64,000 nucleotides of DNA. Source: Takakia lepidozioides. Lineage: Eukaryota > Streptophyta > Takakiopsida > Takakiales > Takakiaceae. The stretch lies in assembly GCA_030704615.1 (NCBI GenBank), contig CM060733.1, positions 48,546,001 through 48,610,000 of the forward strand, written 5' to 3'. The position numbers and the translations under genes are program-made. A model generated the notes under the pieces. It was not told the origin of the DNA and ran no database searches. It saw only the letters and a program-made list of their open reading frames with translations. The stretch's first letter is position 1, and the number at the start of each line of letters is the position of its first letter. Shown piece by piece: positions 13,686 through 25,120 of the stretch.

Positions 13686-14951
13686 CTTAACCCCTAAAGG
13701 ACAAGGGCCAATTTTTGCCAAGACCTCAAAAACTGGACCCTGGCCCTCTAAAACATTTATATCTTGAGATTTACTAAGGCCCTGTAAAACTAACCGTTGG
13801 AATATACTCTCAACTACCCCACCTACGACCACAAAAATCCCTGTCTAAATCCAACCAGCAGATCCAAAGAATATAATGTCTAAAGTGGTGCAAAAAACAA
13901 AAACAATGAAGTAAATAGGGAAAAAAAAAGTGCTTTTTCTATCGAATTTCCCATCTGCAAACTGGTCTGACATGACACTCTCCAGAATCTGGTGCCCTGT
14001 CATATAAGACACCTTCCCTGCAAATTTCATCTTTTTCTGACATAATCTCAGGTGGGCTGCTTTGTATGCTAAAAATGGGGGGTCAAATTTGGGGTTTTCC
14101 TTTGGGCAGGCAAAAAGGTTTGCTCAGAAAATTGAGGAAAAATTGTGAGCCGTTCATTTGGCAATCGCTCCGGTGGGAATGTCGTGGGTGGGTATGGCTT
14201 TTCCCTAAAAACATTTCGGGCCAATCTGAGTCTCCTACTAGGTCTTTTTACCCCCTGCCCATGAGACTTGCAATTGCACCTATGTGGGCCTATAATTTTT
14301 GGCCAGTAGCCCTCTCTTGTGGAGGGTTTTAGGGGGTGCCTCATTCTACCCGTCCCTAAATTGATTAGGCCTCCACCCCTCCCAAGGCATGTCCACCCCA
14401 CCCGGGTTCGGGCATCAATGCGATAATAAAAAAATTGTCGAAGAAGCATCTCCAGGCATCTATCGAGCTGCGCATCAAATTGAGTCTCCTCCCGCTCTCC
14501 CCCGCCTCCCACAACAACAGGTTTGACACCAAACCATGCCCGGAGCTACCATCGCCATTGATTCTAGCTTGGGGATTAGGCATGGAGATCTCAAAGGCAG
14601 GTCGGCTGTGGGTGCCATTTAGGGGGTAAGTGACGCAATAAAGGGTGTTGGGAGACACGCCACCCTCCCATGGGGGGTGCATGGAATTTCACCCTAACCT
14701 GACCCTAGTTGTCACGTCATCCTCTGGGTAGGTTAGATGGTGGAAAGTGGCCTCAAAATCACGAGTGTGACAAACTCTACGCTATCGAGGTGGCAATTGC
14801 CATGACATATGACCAATTGGGCAATGCCATGTCATACTTGACTTGATATGAGCCTATGTGGGCCCACGTCAGGCTTAACCTCAGGGATAATTAGCCTGTT
14901 TTCTAAACCCAACCGACCCAAGTTGGGTCGTTTTGACGCTTAGGGGTTAAG
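13686..14951. repeat. Possible non-autonomous element bounded by 12-bp inverted repeats
   Basis: CTTAACCCCTAA at 13686-13697 is the exact reverse complement of TTAGGGGTTAAG at 14940-14951. The interior (about 1.24 kb) has no convincing coding frame and several runs of C or G. I found no flanking target-site duplication, and the match does not extend beyond 12 bp, so this may be chance. Confidence 0.3.
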
Positions 14952-14969
14952 TGCAACTGCACTCAGAAT

Positions 14970-15450
14970 AGCTCGGGTCTGTCTTCTGTCCCTTTGCCAT
15001 GGAGGCTCCTTGGTACTGCTTCTTGGAATGCAATCTATCGCCTCAGGTATGGAGATTGGTTGTTCGATTCTATGGCTGTTGGCAACTCTCCCCCCTCTCT
15101 CTCCTGCATCGGTGTTCCAAATTCACGACAAAGCAATCTAGAGCCACCGTCTGGTGTGGGCTATGCTGAGAGCCCACACACTTTGGCATCAGTGGAAAGC
15201 TAGATGTAACTTGTGTAACATGGAATGCATGCTTCATAATGTATCATTTGTACTGCGGCCTCAGTCATTTGGCGGTCTCCTGCCTGAGGTGTGCAAGGCT
15301 TGGCAGGCCATCAGAGAGGTTGTTCGCAGATGCTCAGAGGGAAGAAGGATTAAGCTTATTCCAGACTTTGACTCTGCTTGGGGAAAGAGAGGACTTCTTT
15401 GGCCCAGAACCAGAGAGAGTATCCGGATAGACAACAGCCCTACCAACTAG
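14970..15450 (+). mobile_element. Degenerate LINE-like fragment
   Basis: Interrupted frames on the plus strand include MEAPWYCFLECN.SPQVWR followed by RAHTLWHQWKARCNLC. This is the kind of zinc-finger/'HTLWHxWKAR' segment found C-terminal to plant LINE reverse transcriptases. The frame changes at least once and has stops. It is not functional. Confidence 0.4.
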
Positions 15451-16070
15451 GAGGAATTTCGCATTAATTGTCCTTCCTTGATTGGAGCAGACAACACTGA
15501 CATCAATTGGAGGCACCATAAGAGCAGAAACAACAAGATCAAGGTGCACCCTAGTTTTGAGCCCCTAAGGTGTAAGCGCTACTCTTTTTAGGCTCTGTCT
15601 CTTTTACTAACCAGTGGTCTTTCATAAACCAATTGCAAATCAAAGCTCTTCTAAATGTACATGAAGCATGGTGGCATGAGGAATCTGATGGGTGCTTTGT
15701 GCCTTGCACAGTCCACCAACAAGAAGACTAGATGCAACATGGAGAATCTGGCTTTTAGCTGCATCACATCCTCCCCAGGGATGCTGATGCATGTTTCAGT
15801 AGATTCCGAAGTTGGTCAGCAGTCACACTGTTCATGGATTGTGGGGCTGGTCTGTTGACAATATGAAACATCCACAATTTTCTATGGCAAGTGAAGCATC
15901 TAAAACGTATGTCAGGACAAAGTCTTTCACTACGATGTGCAAAACTAGAGTATGTTGCAAGCCTTGGCATGCCCAACACCACAGTTGAGGGTCTGAGTAT
16001 TAGCCCAATAGCACCCGATATCCAGAGAATGAGAATCTGAAAGTATATAAAGAATTCCCAGTGATGCTCA

Positions 16071-18466
16071 CTACAACCGAGTGTTTTTGCGTTTGGGCTT
16101 CTCGATTCGCCCTCGCCCACTTCCGGAGCGAATAACACTCATAAGGCGTGCCTGTGCATGCCCCATATTTCCACTTGTCACTGTAGTCGAATTTGATGTT
16201 CCTCCCTCACTGCCAGAGCCTGACTGCTGTGCCTGCATACCACCCAGATCTAAACAAACTCAGCAAAGTTCCTCACTACCATCAACGAACTAAAAGGTTC
16301 TCCCTCAGGTCCCTTAGTCCTCTTTGCCAGGACTCTCTCTCTCTCTCTCTTTTGCATACAAATACATTGACCATGATATTAGACTGATTGACTCCTATCT
16401 ATCCTCTCCTGCACCATATCCTCCAAAATAAATGAGTCCCCCATATCTATCACTTGTCGTAACCTAGATAGTGGTGCTGCATCTAGTGCTAGATATGACA
16501 AGCTGAGGGAGTAAGAAGCAAGAGGACATCCATGCCCCCCCATGAAGACTACCACTTAAAAAGGCAGAAACCTCGCATTAACCAGGTATGTCGTGATTGG
16601 GAGAGGTGGCTTACATTCTCAGCCACCAGATTTCCTGAATTGTTGCGATGCCCTAAAGCTTGGAAATCAGCTACATCTCCAGCTCCGCGACCTGTCACAG
16701 TACCTACATTTGCATTGCCATGAACTTTAAAAGCATTCACAGTGACAGACTGGTATACTCATTGAACATCCAGTGAACACTGGCAGCGTTCCGCAGGTTT
16801 AGTCCCCAAAGGTATGCCTGCAGTTGAAAGGTTTTGCACCACCTGGAACGAACTGAACTTTGATCGCAAGGTAGTCAGTGAACTAGGAGTGGACGATGAC
16901 AGGAAATTCAAGGGCTAGCAGTGACATCAAGGGGAGATTTAAGGGGGGGAAAAAACATGGTGTGGCGGGCTATTAATGACGTCTTTCTGACATAGCCGTG
17001 ACACACATGGCTGTAGTTGCACTGCGAACTGTGGAAATAAGAGGGTAGACTGTAGCACTCTTGGTACCACAGATTCAACAAATGATCTGAGGACAAGAAG
17101 GAGAGAGAAACAGGTAGAACAAAGAGAGAGGGCTAGAAACAGTGAGAGAAATGAAATGAAATGAAATGAAATGGTACTTTATAACGTCCGCGGAAAGCTC
17201 ATAGAGCTTATGGGACAAAATGGAAACATGAGAGAGGAACAAGTCCAGAAACCACAATTAATGTTCTAGCGAATGTCGAAGGGTGAAGGCCTCGTGCAGG
17301 TAGGCTGCCAAGCATTTTTGATCCTCATAGTGGAAGACATCAGTGAGAGTTTGGGTTCCACTGAATAAACAGTGGAATCTCCCACGGATCTCATAGTATA
17401 GAGGGCAGTAGAAGAAGAAGTGTTCTTCAGTTTCGATTTCCTGGCTGCGCCCTATGCAAGCTGGACATAGGCGGTCCTCCCGTTGCAGGTTTTCCCATCT
17501 GCCAGTCTCTATCCGTAGGTTGTGGGAACCCACCCTGAACCGCCCCAATGCCCTCAGGAGGGAAGGAGATAAGGATGCTGAAAGGTAATTTGGTCTCAAG
17601 ATTCTATTGTAGCGGAGCACCAAGAATGTCTCTCGATAGAAGTGGAGCTTTGTTGTGAGATTGGGTAGCTTCCAAGTTCTCTGGACATGTAATTCCATAA
17701 GCTCTCTCCTAATGAGTCTGTTGCAGTCATGTCTGGACGTGATGTCCACCTCATCTGGATTCATTGGTAATAGGAAAGCAGTAGAAAGTCCGTTACGTTG
17801 ACATAAACTGTCCACTCGAGCATACCAGGAGTTCCTGAAACCTGCAGCTTTGAGCCTCATAGATGTTGTGAGGGCCCTTGCCACGAGCCCCTTGGGTGGA
17901 AGGGCCTGTAATCTATGGAGAAAGATTGTAAGCCGGAAGAGGGCCTCGGATTGCAATGGTACACATGCGAACTCTGCCCCTAGGATCTGAGATGGAGTTG
18001 TGCTCCTGGCGCCAAGCATTGCTTGGAGAAAAGATGACTGTAATGGCTCCAAATTCTTTTCCCACCAGGAGACAGGGACACCAGGTGCCCAGAACTCACA
18101 ACCATAGATGGTAGCAGGGCTGACGACAGTGTCAAACAGCCACTTTTTGGTTGGGGGATGAAGCAGATGTATTTGCTTGCATTTGGCCTGAAGGCGGACG
18201 GAGGCCGCCTTACCGTTAGTCAATCTGTCCAAGGCAGTGGCTGCAAAGTGAAACATAGAAAGAGAGAAAGAGAACATACGAGGTTTCTTTGTGGGATTTC
18301 CGGAATCTTTGTCGTTTTCACGCTTGCTCTTCTTCACAAGTTCCAAAAGCTCTTGTGCACTCTCGGGTGCAGGGCTGGTCAAGAGCTCCAGAGCACGGTT
18401 GAATACACGAACAAAATCCTGTCCACCTGCATACCTCGCCCCTATCTCCTTGCCCTTCCCCAACAT
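16071..18466 (-). CDS. Unrecognised multi-exon gene with a LINE in its intron
   Basis: I do not recognise the family. The first exon, 18280-18466, begins MLGKGKEIGARYAGGQDFV and continues as an amphipathic helix ending in a Lys-rich stretch; it closes at a good donor (C|GTATGT, phase 1). Exon 16572-16749 (SVTVNAFKVHGNANVG ... SQSRHTWLMR) joins in phase to exon 16071-16249. That last exon encodes a Ser/Gly/Thr-rich linker and the basic end GRGRIEKPKRKNTRL before TAG, which looks like a nuclear localisation signal. Phases require at least one more exon between 18280 and 16749, which I could not place; 16.9-17.1 kb has a candidate open stretch. Intron 1 contains the 17.1-18.3 kb LINE. The start is shared tail-to-tail with the PIGT promoter region. 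Confidence 0.5.
17148..18262 (-). mobile_element. 5'-truncated LINE: reverse transcriptase C-terminal part, intact frame
   Basis: One frame of about 330 codons ends at 17258. It carries the thumb/connection part of a LINE reverse transcriptase (LFDTVVSPATIYGCEFW, FRLTIFLHRLQALP), a DDRTW-like helical zone and a Cys/His motif (RLCPACIGRS..EIETEEHFFFYCPLY). After the stop comes a short 3' UTR and a tandem (ATTTC)n tail at 17148-17173 on the minus strand. The RT fingers/palm and the endonuclease are missing, so it is a dead-on-arrival copy. The intact frame suggests a recent insertion. Upstream it fuses by chance in frame with the host gene's first exon. Confidence 0.85.
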
Positions 18467-19213
18467 CTTTCGTGCCTCCCTTTCTACTTACCATTACCAG
18501 ACAATTGTCTCCGATCCCGTCCCCTGTCGATTCTGGACTCCTCCCTCCAAATTCCACCGCGATTACTATGCCAACCCACTGGCAAAGTTGTGGGTTTACA
18601 CATCGACACCAACACGACAAGAATCAAACCTGCCCACAAAGCAAAGAAGGACCACAATCTAAAATTTCTCAGACCTTCAACTCGGAACCCTACTCATGAA
18701 CATTTCATCCGCTAAGGATATTCCATCTATCACGGTCGGAGGTGACTGCGCGGAGAGCTCCAGCACTGTGACTGTGGTTTTGGCTTGAGCAATGGTAGAC
18801 GATGGAATGTTTATCACACCAGATGCAGTTCAGTCACTCATATTCTGTGAATGTGAGACTCACATAGATTGTCCATAGATGATGGACTTCGTAGATACTG
18901 TTGATGGGGGAACAACATGTTTCAAGAAACAAGTATTCTAGGGCTTAGCCCTAAAAGATATGTTAGAAGCAGGGGATCTGCAGGAGAGTTTGAACATACA
19001 GAAAGGCGCTCTTCTCATCAATAATGAATTCACTAATAAGGGCACTGCATCAACCACGTGACACTAACCTCTCTAAATGTGGAAGCAGATGGTTGAAGAT
19101 TGTGCTGCCCATTGTTGGCGTCTGGCTGCACTGATCGATGAACTACTCCCGATCAGATAAGGGGTGAGTGAAAAATGCGACACCAGATATGAGATACTGG
19201 GTTAGATTTTTAT
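18467..19213. promoter_or_regulatory. Divergent promoter region, unknown gene / PIGT
   Basis: A 747-bp gap separates the two divergent start codons. I see no clear TATA box and no coding exon; both 5' UTRs must lie here. Confidence 0.4.
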
Positions 19214-22200
19214 ATGGGTGCAAGCATGGCTCAGGTGCATGCCACGCTGGTCTGGGTGGTGTTGGCACTGATATGTCTCTCGCGGATAATGAATGCTCAA
19301 GCCGTGAAGTCAGAGGAATTTTCAGAAGACTTGCTTCTAAGACCAATGGCGGATGGCAAAGTGTTGGCACACTTTCTCTTCACACATCGGTTGCCGCCCA
19401 TAAGCGCCCATGGGGACCATCACCGGCTGTTTCCGAAGGCTATCTATCAGCTGGTAAGTCCCAGTGCTTGGATAGCTCTCGAGGGCAAGTCACGTAGAGG
19501 GAGGGAAGTGACGAACAGGTTTATGAAAGAAGAGTATTTTTGTCAACTTCATCATATGGAGTGAATCAAGCGTGCACGCTTGATCTAGATCAATGGAACG
19601 TGAGGCTTATTATGTTTATGAATTCATCGAGAGATTTGGACTACTTGTTTCCTGTAAAAGGAAAGTTATAGCGTCCATTTCTGCTCTGTGCCTCCAATTG
19701 GACTTTGATGAAATTGATAGTAAAGTTATGGTTTCGAATATGAACTGGCTTTTCTCTACCCCTAATGTAAGACTGTCTTGGCATTGTGGTGTGCTCTCTA
19801 GTCCCTTTCTGTTGTTAAGCTTTGGGGTTTGCCTCTCTCCTTGTTCTCCCTTTGTTCTAAATTGTGAGTCCTCGCATGAAACTGTGATAATAATTTCCTC
19901 CCTTTGAAATCTCACCTTGTGCACTCTAGTCCCTTTTTGTTGTTAACTCAAGGTTTTGGGTTTGCCTTACCCCATGTTCTCCCTTTCGTGATCCTTGTCC
20001 AAAATTGTGAGGTCCTCATACAGGGTATATGTATGTCTTGTCTCTCTTTGAAATCTCACCTTGAGGGAGTTTGCCATAAACCGAAAACTCTTGACAGCTG
20101 CTTATCTCTCTGGCAGGTGCAAAAATTTCGCATTCAAGAAATGGAGCTGTCATTCACACATGGGAGATGGGACTACCAACGGTGGGGAGGGTTGGATCCG
20201 ATTGCAAGTGCAAATGGAAAACCTGCAGGTGTAGAGCTATGGGCACAGTTTGATAAACCCAATGACCAGGTGGATGCCACTTGGGGTAATTTGACACACG
20301 CACTCTCAGGGCTCTTTTGCGCGTCCATCAACTTTCTGGAGTCACCAGCTTTGGTTGCAACTCCAGGATGTGGGTTTCGGCCTGAATTTAATAATGCTCC
20401 GGGGGCTGTGCAAGGGAGAGATGATTGCATTTTGAACTTGGGATTGAAAAGAGGGGGGAGTAAGAGGCGGGGTTCACAAAGGGGAGTTAAAAGAATTGGC
20501 CGGTTGCGGGATATCACAGTTACTCAGAGTACTTCAGGTTCTCTGAGGTACGGGGCACTGCCACGGGAGGCAGTGTGTACAGAAAATTTGACACCGTGGT
20601 TAAAGCTTTTACCCTGCAGGGATAAAGCTGGACTGGCCACTCTTTTAGACAGACCGAGCATTTACAGCACTTTTTATCATTCGATGCGTGTGCACGTGAA
20701 GTCAGGGGAATTCAACAATGACAGCCTACTTGGGGTGTTTGACAAAGAGAGTGGCACTTCTCTGCATCTGAGTTTGACAATTGTCCTGAAGCCCTCAAAG
20801 ATGGGAGGGGCGCTCCATAGTGGCAAATTGCAGCAGCCCAATTGGTCACTTAGGTCCTTGTTTAGGAAGGCATTGGCTGGCAAGTGTCCTCTGGCCACCT
20901 CAAGCCATGTGTTCCTGGAGCTGGAAGGGTTGCTCGTGGACAAATTGCGGGTACAAAACCCATGAAGCTACATTCTACATCTATAGGTGCTAGCTCCACT
21001 AAGTTGACTCTTGTGAACACCACTCAATGGATCTATTTGTGAGGTTGCGAGCACATCAGTTCTATTTGGCTGTCCAATTGGACATCATTTTACCACTCCC
21101 AAATCGGGTCATAGCCTGATTTGTCTTTGATTTTGCTTCTTCATCTCGCGATGTATGGCGCAGGTCTTACAGGATGCAAGAGAAGAGGACGGGGATCAGA
21201 AGGACCAAGGTGGGAATGAAATCAAGGCAGATGGTCAAGGGGGCAGCCTCCAGGGACAAGGTAATGTACAGAGCTACATTTAAAAGTGAAGGAAGAAAGA
21301 AAGATGGAGTAAGAAATGTGGGGAAGGACCTCCTAAATGAACAAAGTTGCTTGACATAACTGGGTCACGTTATCTGACGGTGGCAATAGACTTTTCTAGG
21401 TGGTCATCACTTATTAACTCTGGATAGATGCATTAATCAATCTCGGTCTGACTTAAACACACCCAACTTCCCTCAGGCCCTTGTCAAGGGTGCTCCTTTC
21501 TCAAGGACGATTGTCTGGGTACCAATGTATTAGGTAAATATGTGATCTGATGCAATTGTGTTCACTAGCTCGGTGATAAAGCTGCTAGTATCAGATTATG
21601 CTGAGAGAGAATCTGCATTATTGAAAGGTGCTGTTGGAATGCGAAGAGGCGTGAAGGACCTGAATCTGGTGGACAATACTGGCTTCCTCTTGAGCACTAC
21701 CCCAGACGGAGTTTTACAAGAGGCTAGAGGGACTGAAGAACAGACAAAGAGCCGGATGCTGCTACTCAATTATGATGTTCAGAAATACAGCAAGGAGCAT
21801 CCATTGAATTTAGGAATGACATGGCGGGCACCCATCACGTGGTCCCCACGCCATGGGCCGTTCCGGGCCACCCGGTTCCTGATAGGAAGTGGGAATGAGA
21901 GAGGCTCAATTGCAATGGTTCTCAAGGCCAATGCCGGTGGTCACTGGGATAGTTGCAGCAATATGCCTGGAGAAAATGTCCCATCTGATATTTGTGCACT
22001 GAAAGAGAGAGAAAGGAAGATTGACATAACAATCTTTCAAATGGTCCCATGGTATGTGCGCTTCTATGCACACACACTGAAGGTGATCTTGGATGGGCAT
22101 CCGATAGAACTTTGGGAGGTGGCGAAGTGGATGCAGTATTCACCTTCAGAGGATCGCCAATCACCATCTGTGGTAGAGATGCAGCTTCAAGTGCCAACCA

Positions 22201-22683
22201 ACACCAGCATGGTCTCCCTCACTGTTGAGTTTGACAAGGTCAGATTTCATTTGGACAAGGCAATTATCGCAAAGGGGGAAAGATACACAGAGATACTAAA
22301 CATATATAGGACTAGGTTAATTGTGATTGAAGTAGTCTGAAAATAGGTTTCCACATGGGTTTGAATTCTTCCCAGCATCTGTAGCCTAACTCATTTCCCA
22401 GGTGAACTTAGTGAAGAGAATTCTCATAATTTTCCACTGTAGAACTGGTTAATTGTGGGACCTCTAGGAATTGACAGAGGCTGGCTTAGGAGGCACTCCA
22501 CACTCCATGACTCGCAAAAGGGACATGCCTTCTGGCCATATATGACACACTGTCTGTACAGAGAATGAATGTACTCATGAGAGGTTGTAGAGAGCCCGAG
22601 AGAGAGAATGTACTCATAAGATGTTGTTTGCCGTAGCCTTGTGGCCATTGACCCCGCGCCCAGTTCGAGCGGAACAGCGCAAA

Positions 22684-22736
<53 letters not shown>

Positions 22737-23878
22737 AGAGATCTCATCTTGGAGGATATGTATTTGCATATATTGAAGAAGGGCTGAGAATGACACCTTG
22801 ACAACCAAAAGTCCAACCCTGGTATGTAGTCAATGTGTACTTTGTTCCAGGCACGAGAGCTCACAGGGACCAATCGGTGTGCCTTGCAGGGATTTTTACG
22901 TATTGATGAGCATCCACCTGATGCCAACCGTGGGTTTGACCTACCGGCTGCACGTTTTACATTTCCCTTCTCTCAGACAGCACGACAGTATGTGGCTGTA
23001 GACTCAACATTTGTCGCAGATGCTGATCAACCTATCCTTCAAACTATGCTGGTAAGCTCTTGGTCCTACTTTTGTTTTGAAGTAATTGGTTTTAAATTGA
23101 CTCCAGTAACATCACTGCTATTTTGACTTCACAAACAGTGCAGGGAAGTGCTTGGACACGAGCTCTAACAATTTTTCCTTCATGGCATGTTTGTACTTGT
23201 ATCTCTGAAGAAATAGACCAGCTGGGTCACCGTATACAGGAAAGAGCAAGTAGTCTACAGGATTCAGAAGTTAATTTAGCACCTTGAAATGACCACTAAT
23301 GGAGTATTTTTTACAGGAGGAACGGCCAGTGCAAATGTACAGTGCAAGCCTGCTGGTCCCATTGGCCACCCCAGACTTCAGTATGCCCTATAATGTCATC
23401 ACCTTCACAATGACGGTCTTAGCTCTCTACTTTGGCTCCATGCTGAATGCGCTGCGACGGCGGTTGGGGGAGGAGGAGCGCCAGCGAGAAGAAACTGCAG
23501 GTTACCATGAATCTCCCAACAGCTTGCATGCTATTTTCATCTCGTTTTCCCACAATGATCAGTGGATGCAATTGATGCTCAGTGCATGTTGATTCCTTAC
23601 CCCTCCCAAATGGAAAAGCGGTAATGCTTGTTCTTTGTCTTGGGGGAAAGAAATTGGCAGTTACTTGACATCCATATTTTTTCTCGCTGTGTTTGACCAC
23701 TGCAGGATCAGGGAATAAAGGAAAGTTGAGGCAGTTGCTATCAAAATACTTTGGTGGCCGTCTCAATAGCAAGGACAACGCCGCGGCCTCCAAGCAGTCC
23801 AAGCAGTTTAAAAAAGTGCTGAGAGTTGTCATGGTGGTTGCCGTGGCTGTAGCTATCTATTATGCTCTGGGCTTTTGA
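19214..23878 (+). CDS. PIGT: GPI transamidase component PIG-T (GPI16)
   Basis: ER-membrane subunit of the complex that replaces a protein's C-terminal signal with a GPI anchor. Exons: 19214-19453, 20117-20950, 21164-21260, 21589-22238, 22890-23051, 23317-23500 and 23706-23878, giving 779 aa with consistent phases. The N-terminus has a signal peptide (second Met at 19226: TLVWVVLALICLSRIMNAQA), then the hallmark SEEFSEDLLLRPMADGKVLAHF. The middle contains the PIG-T blocks MELSFTHGRWDYQRWGG, GCGFRPEFN, PREAVCTENLTPWLKLLPC and GFLRIDEHPPDANRGFD. A transmembrane helix follows YNVITFTMTVLALYFGSML, and a second hydrophobic segment (VVMVVAVAVAIYYALGF) ends the protein. It is longer than Arabidopsis PIG-T (about 640 aa), partly because of a Gly/Gln/Asp-rich insert in exon 3 and a Lys/Arg-rich stretch in exon 2. 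The acceptor of exon 4 (21588) is the least certain. Confidence 0.95.
19795..20063. repeat. PIGT: Tandem duplication of about 130 bp in PIGT intron 1
   Basis: The segment beginning CTCTAGTCCCTTT and ending TTTGAAATCTCACCTTG occurs at 19795-19923 and again from 19924 to about 20063, with indels and substitutions. Both copies lie wholly within intron 1. Confidence 0.8.
22687..22732. repeat. (GA)n microsatellite in PIGT intron 4
   Basis: About 23 uninterrupted GA units, likely length-variable between individuals. Confidence 0.95.
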
Positions 23879-25120
23879 TGACCCTTTCAGCCAGCTAGCA
23901 TACTCTCACTCTAACCTCAGAGTGCCCGTGCGGCACAGCAAAACTATTCAACACCATAGCCCAGAGCCCATACCTGCGCGGCTTTCACAAGGACAGTTAT
24001 GAACAATTTCCCAAGTGGGGGATCACTCCAGGACATTTAAATCCTGGGTTCATCTAGGTCTCATGGCACTTGAGCTAAACAAAGCATTTGCGACCTTGCA
24101 CAAAATGGTGTCACAAATTTTTGGTCTGAGAACAAGCCATCTGTGGCCTTCCAAGCATCACACACTTGAGGAAGAAGAGTGTCTCCGTCATGGGATGCAC
24201 CTAGGCACACTCAAGGTCCAGATGCACAGCGTCACAGCCGTCCGATGAGGAAATACAAGCCACAATCTCAGCCCTCCAGGGACCGATACATCACCGTCCG
24301 ATTCACTGCAGACCAGTGTTTTTTTTTTTAAATTTGGAAAATAACTGAGTGGCTACTGAGTTTTGCAAGAAATAGCCATATTTTATGTTCATCCACTGAA
24401 ATTTGGATAGAACCATCCTCCTCTGTACTTTCATCCATGTACATCATCCATATTAGGCGAATTCACCGTAGATCCATCCATCCATCCATCCATCCATCCA
24501 GCGTAGATCCATCCATCCACCGTAGATTCAACAGTTTCCTTCGTCATAAACCATACAAGCGGACAAGCTCGACAAATATATCGGCGGCAAATTAGTCACC
24601 AACGTGGACGCTTGTGAGAGCATTCTGCACCAAAGGTCCAGCAACGGCCAGCGAGGCTTATCTGCAGCCGTGGCGTCGCCAACACCGCAGGATGCTGGCC
24701 GTACGTAGCGCAGTACGTACACGGAATTAGGGCTTCGTCAGCGAGGATGGATGAATGCTGGGGTGATGAATGAATCCCTGTGGCAGCACTGGTATGGAGC
24801 CCATCCGTGATATCGGGATGCTTCGGAGTGTGTGTACTTTTTGTCGACTAGGCTTGAGAGAGGCTCGCTTGAGGTTCGGCGGAGGCTCGCATGGTCCGAG
24901 TAGGTTCGGGGGAAGGCATGGGGGAAAGGGTGGGGTGGCCTTCGTTGCGCTGCGACCTCACGTTGTCGCTACAAAGCTTACTGCTTCCGCCATTGATTTT
25001 GATTGCGATTGCACGAGGCGCTGATCCATTCTGAGTTGCTGCTGAATCCGAGCTTGATATTGAAGGAGTGTTTGTGGATCAAAGTTTTTTCTGCTTATAA
25101 TTTGACGACTTACAGCCATA
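23879..25120. promoter_or_regulatory. PIGT 3' region and PSBS upstream region
   Basis: No coding exon seen. It contains a (TCCA)n-type repeat at 24473-24520 and then GC-richer sequence toward the PSBS start. The PSBS promoter and 5' UTR must lie in the last few hundred bases. Confidence 0.45.
24473..24520. repeat. (ATCC)n tetranucleotide repeat
   Basis: Seven-plus ATCC units, then an interruption and three more, in the PIGT-PSBS spacer. Confidence 0.9.

Larger units (their letters stand above)
13216..16070. other. Intergenic region with retroelement relics
   Basis: Contains the MED32 promoter side, a possible 12-bp inverted-repeat element (13686-14951) and a degenerate LINE fragment at about 14.97-15.45 kb. 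No host exon could be supported. Confidence 0.45.

Noticed and set aside
22890-23051. Earlier acceptor (about 22850) for the PIGT exon, adding ARELTGTNRCALQ
   Set aside because: The family sequence runs FDK directly into GFLxIDExPPDANxGFD, so the acceptor at 22889 is the right one.
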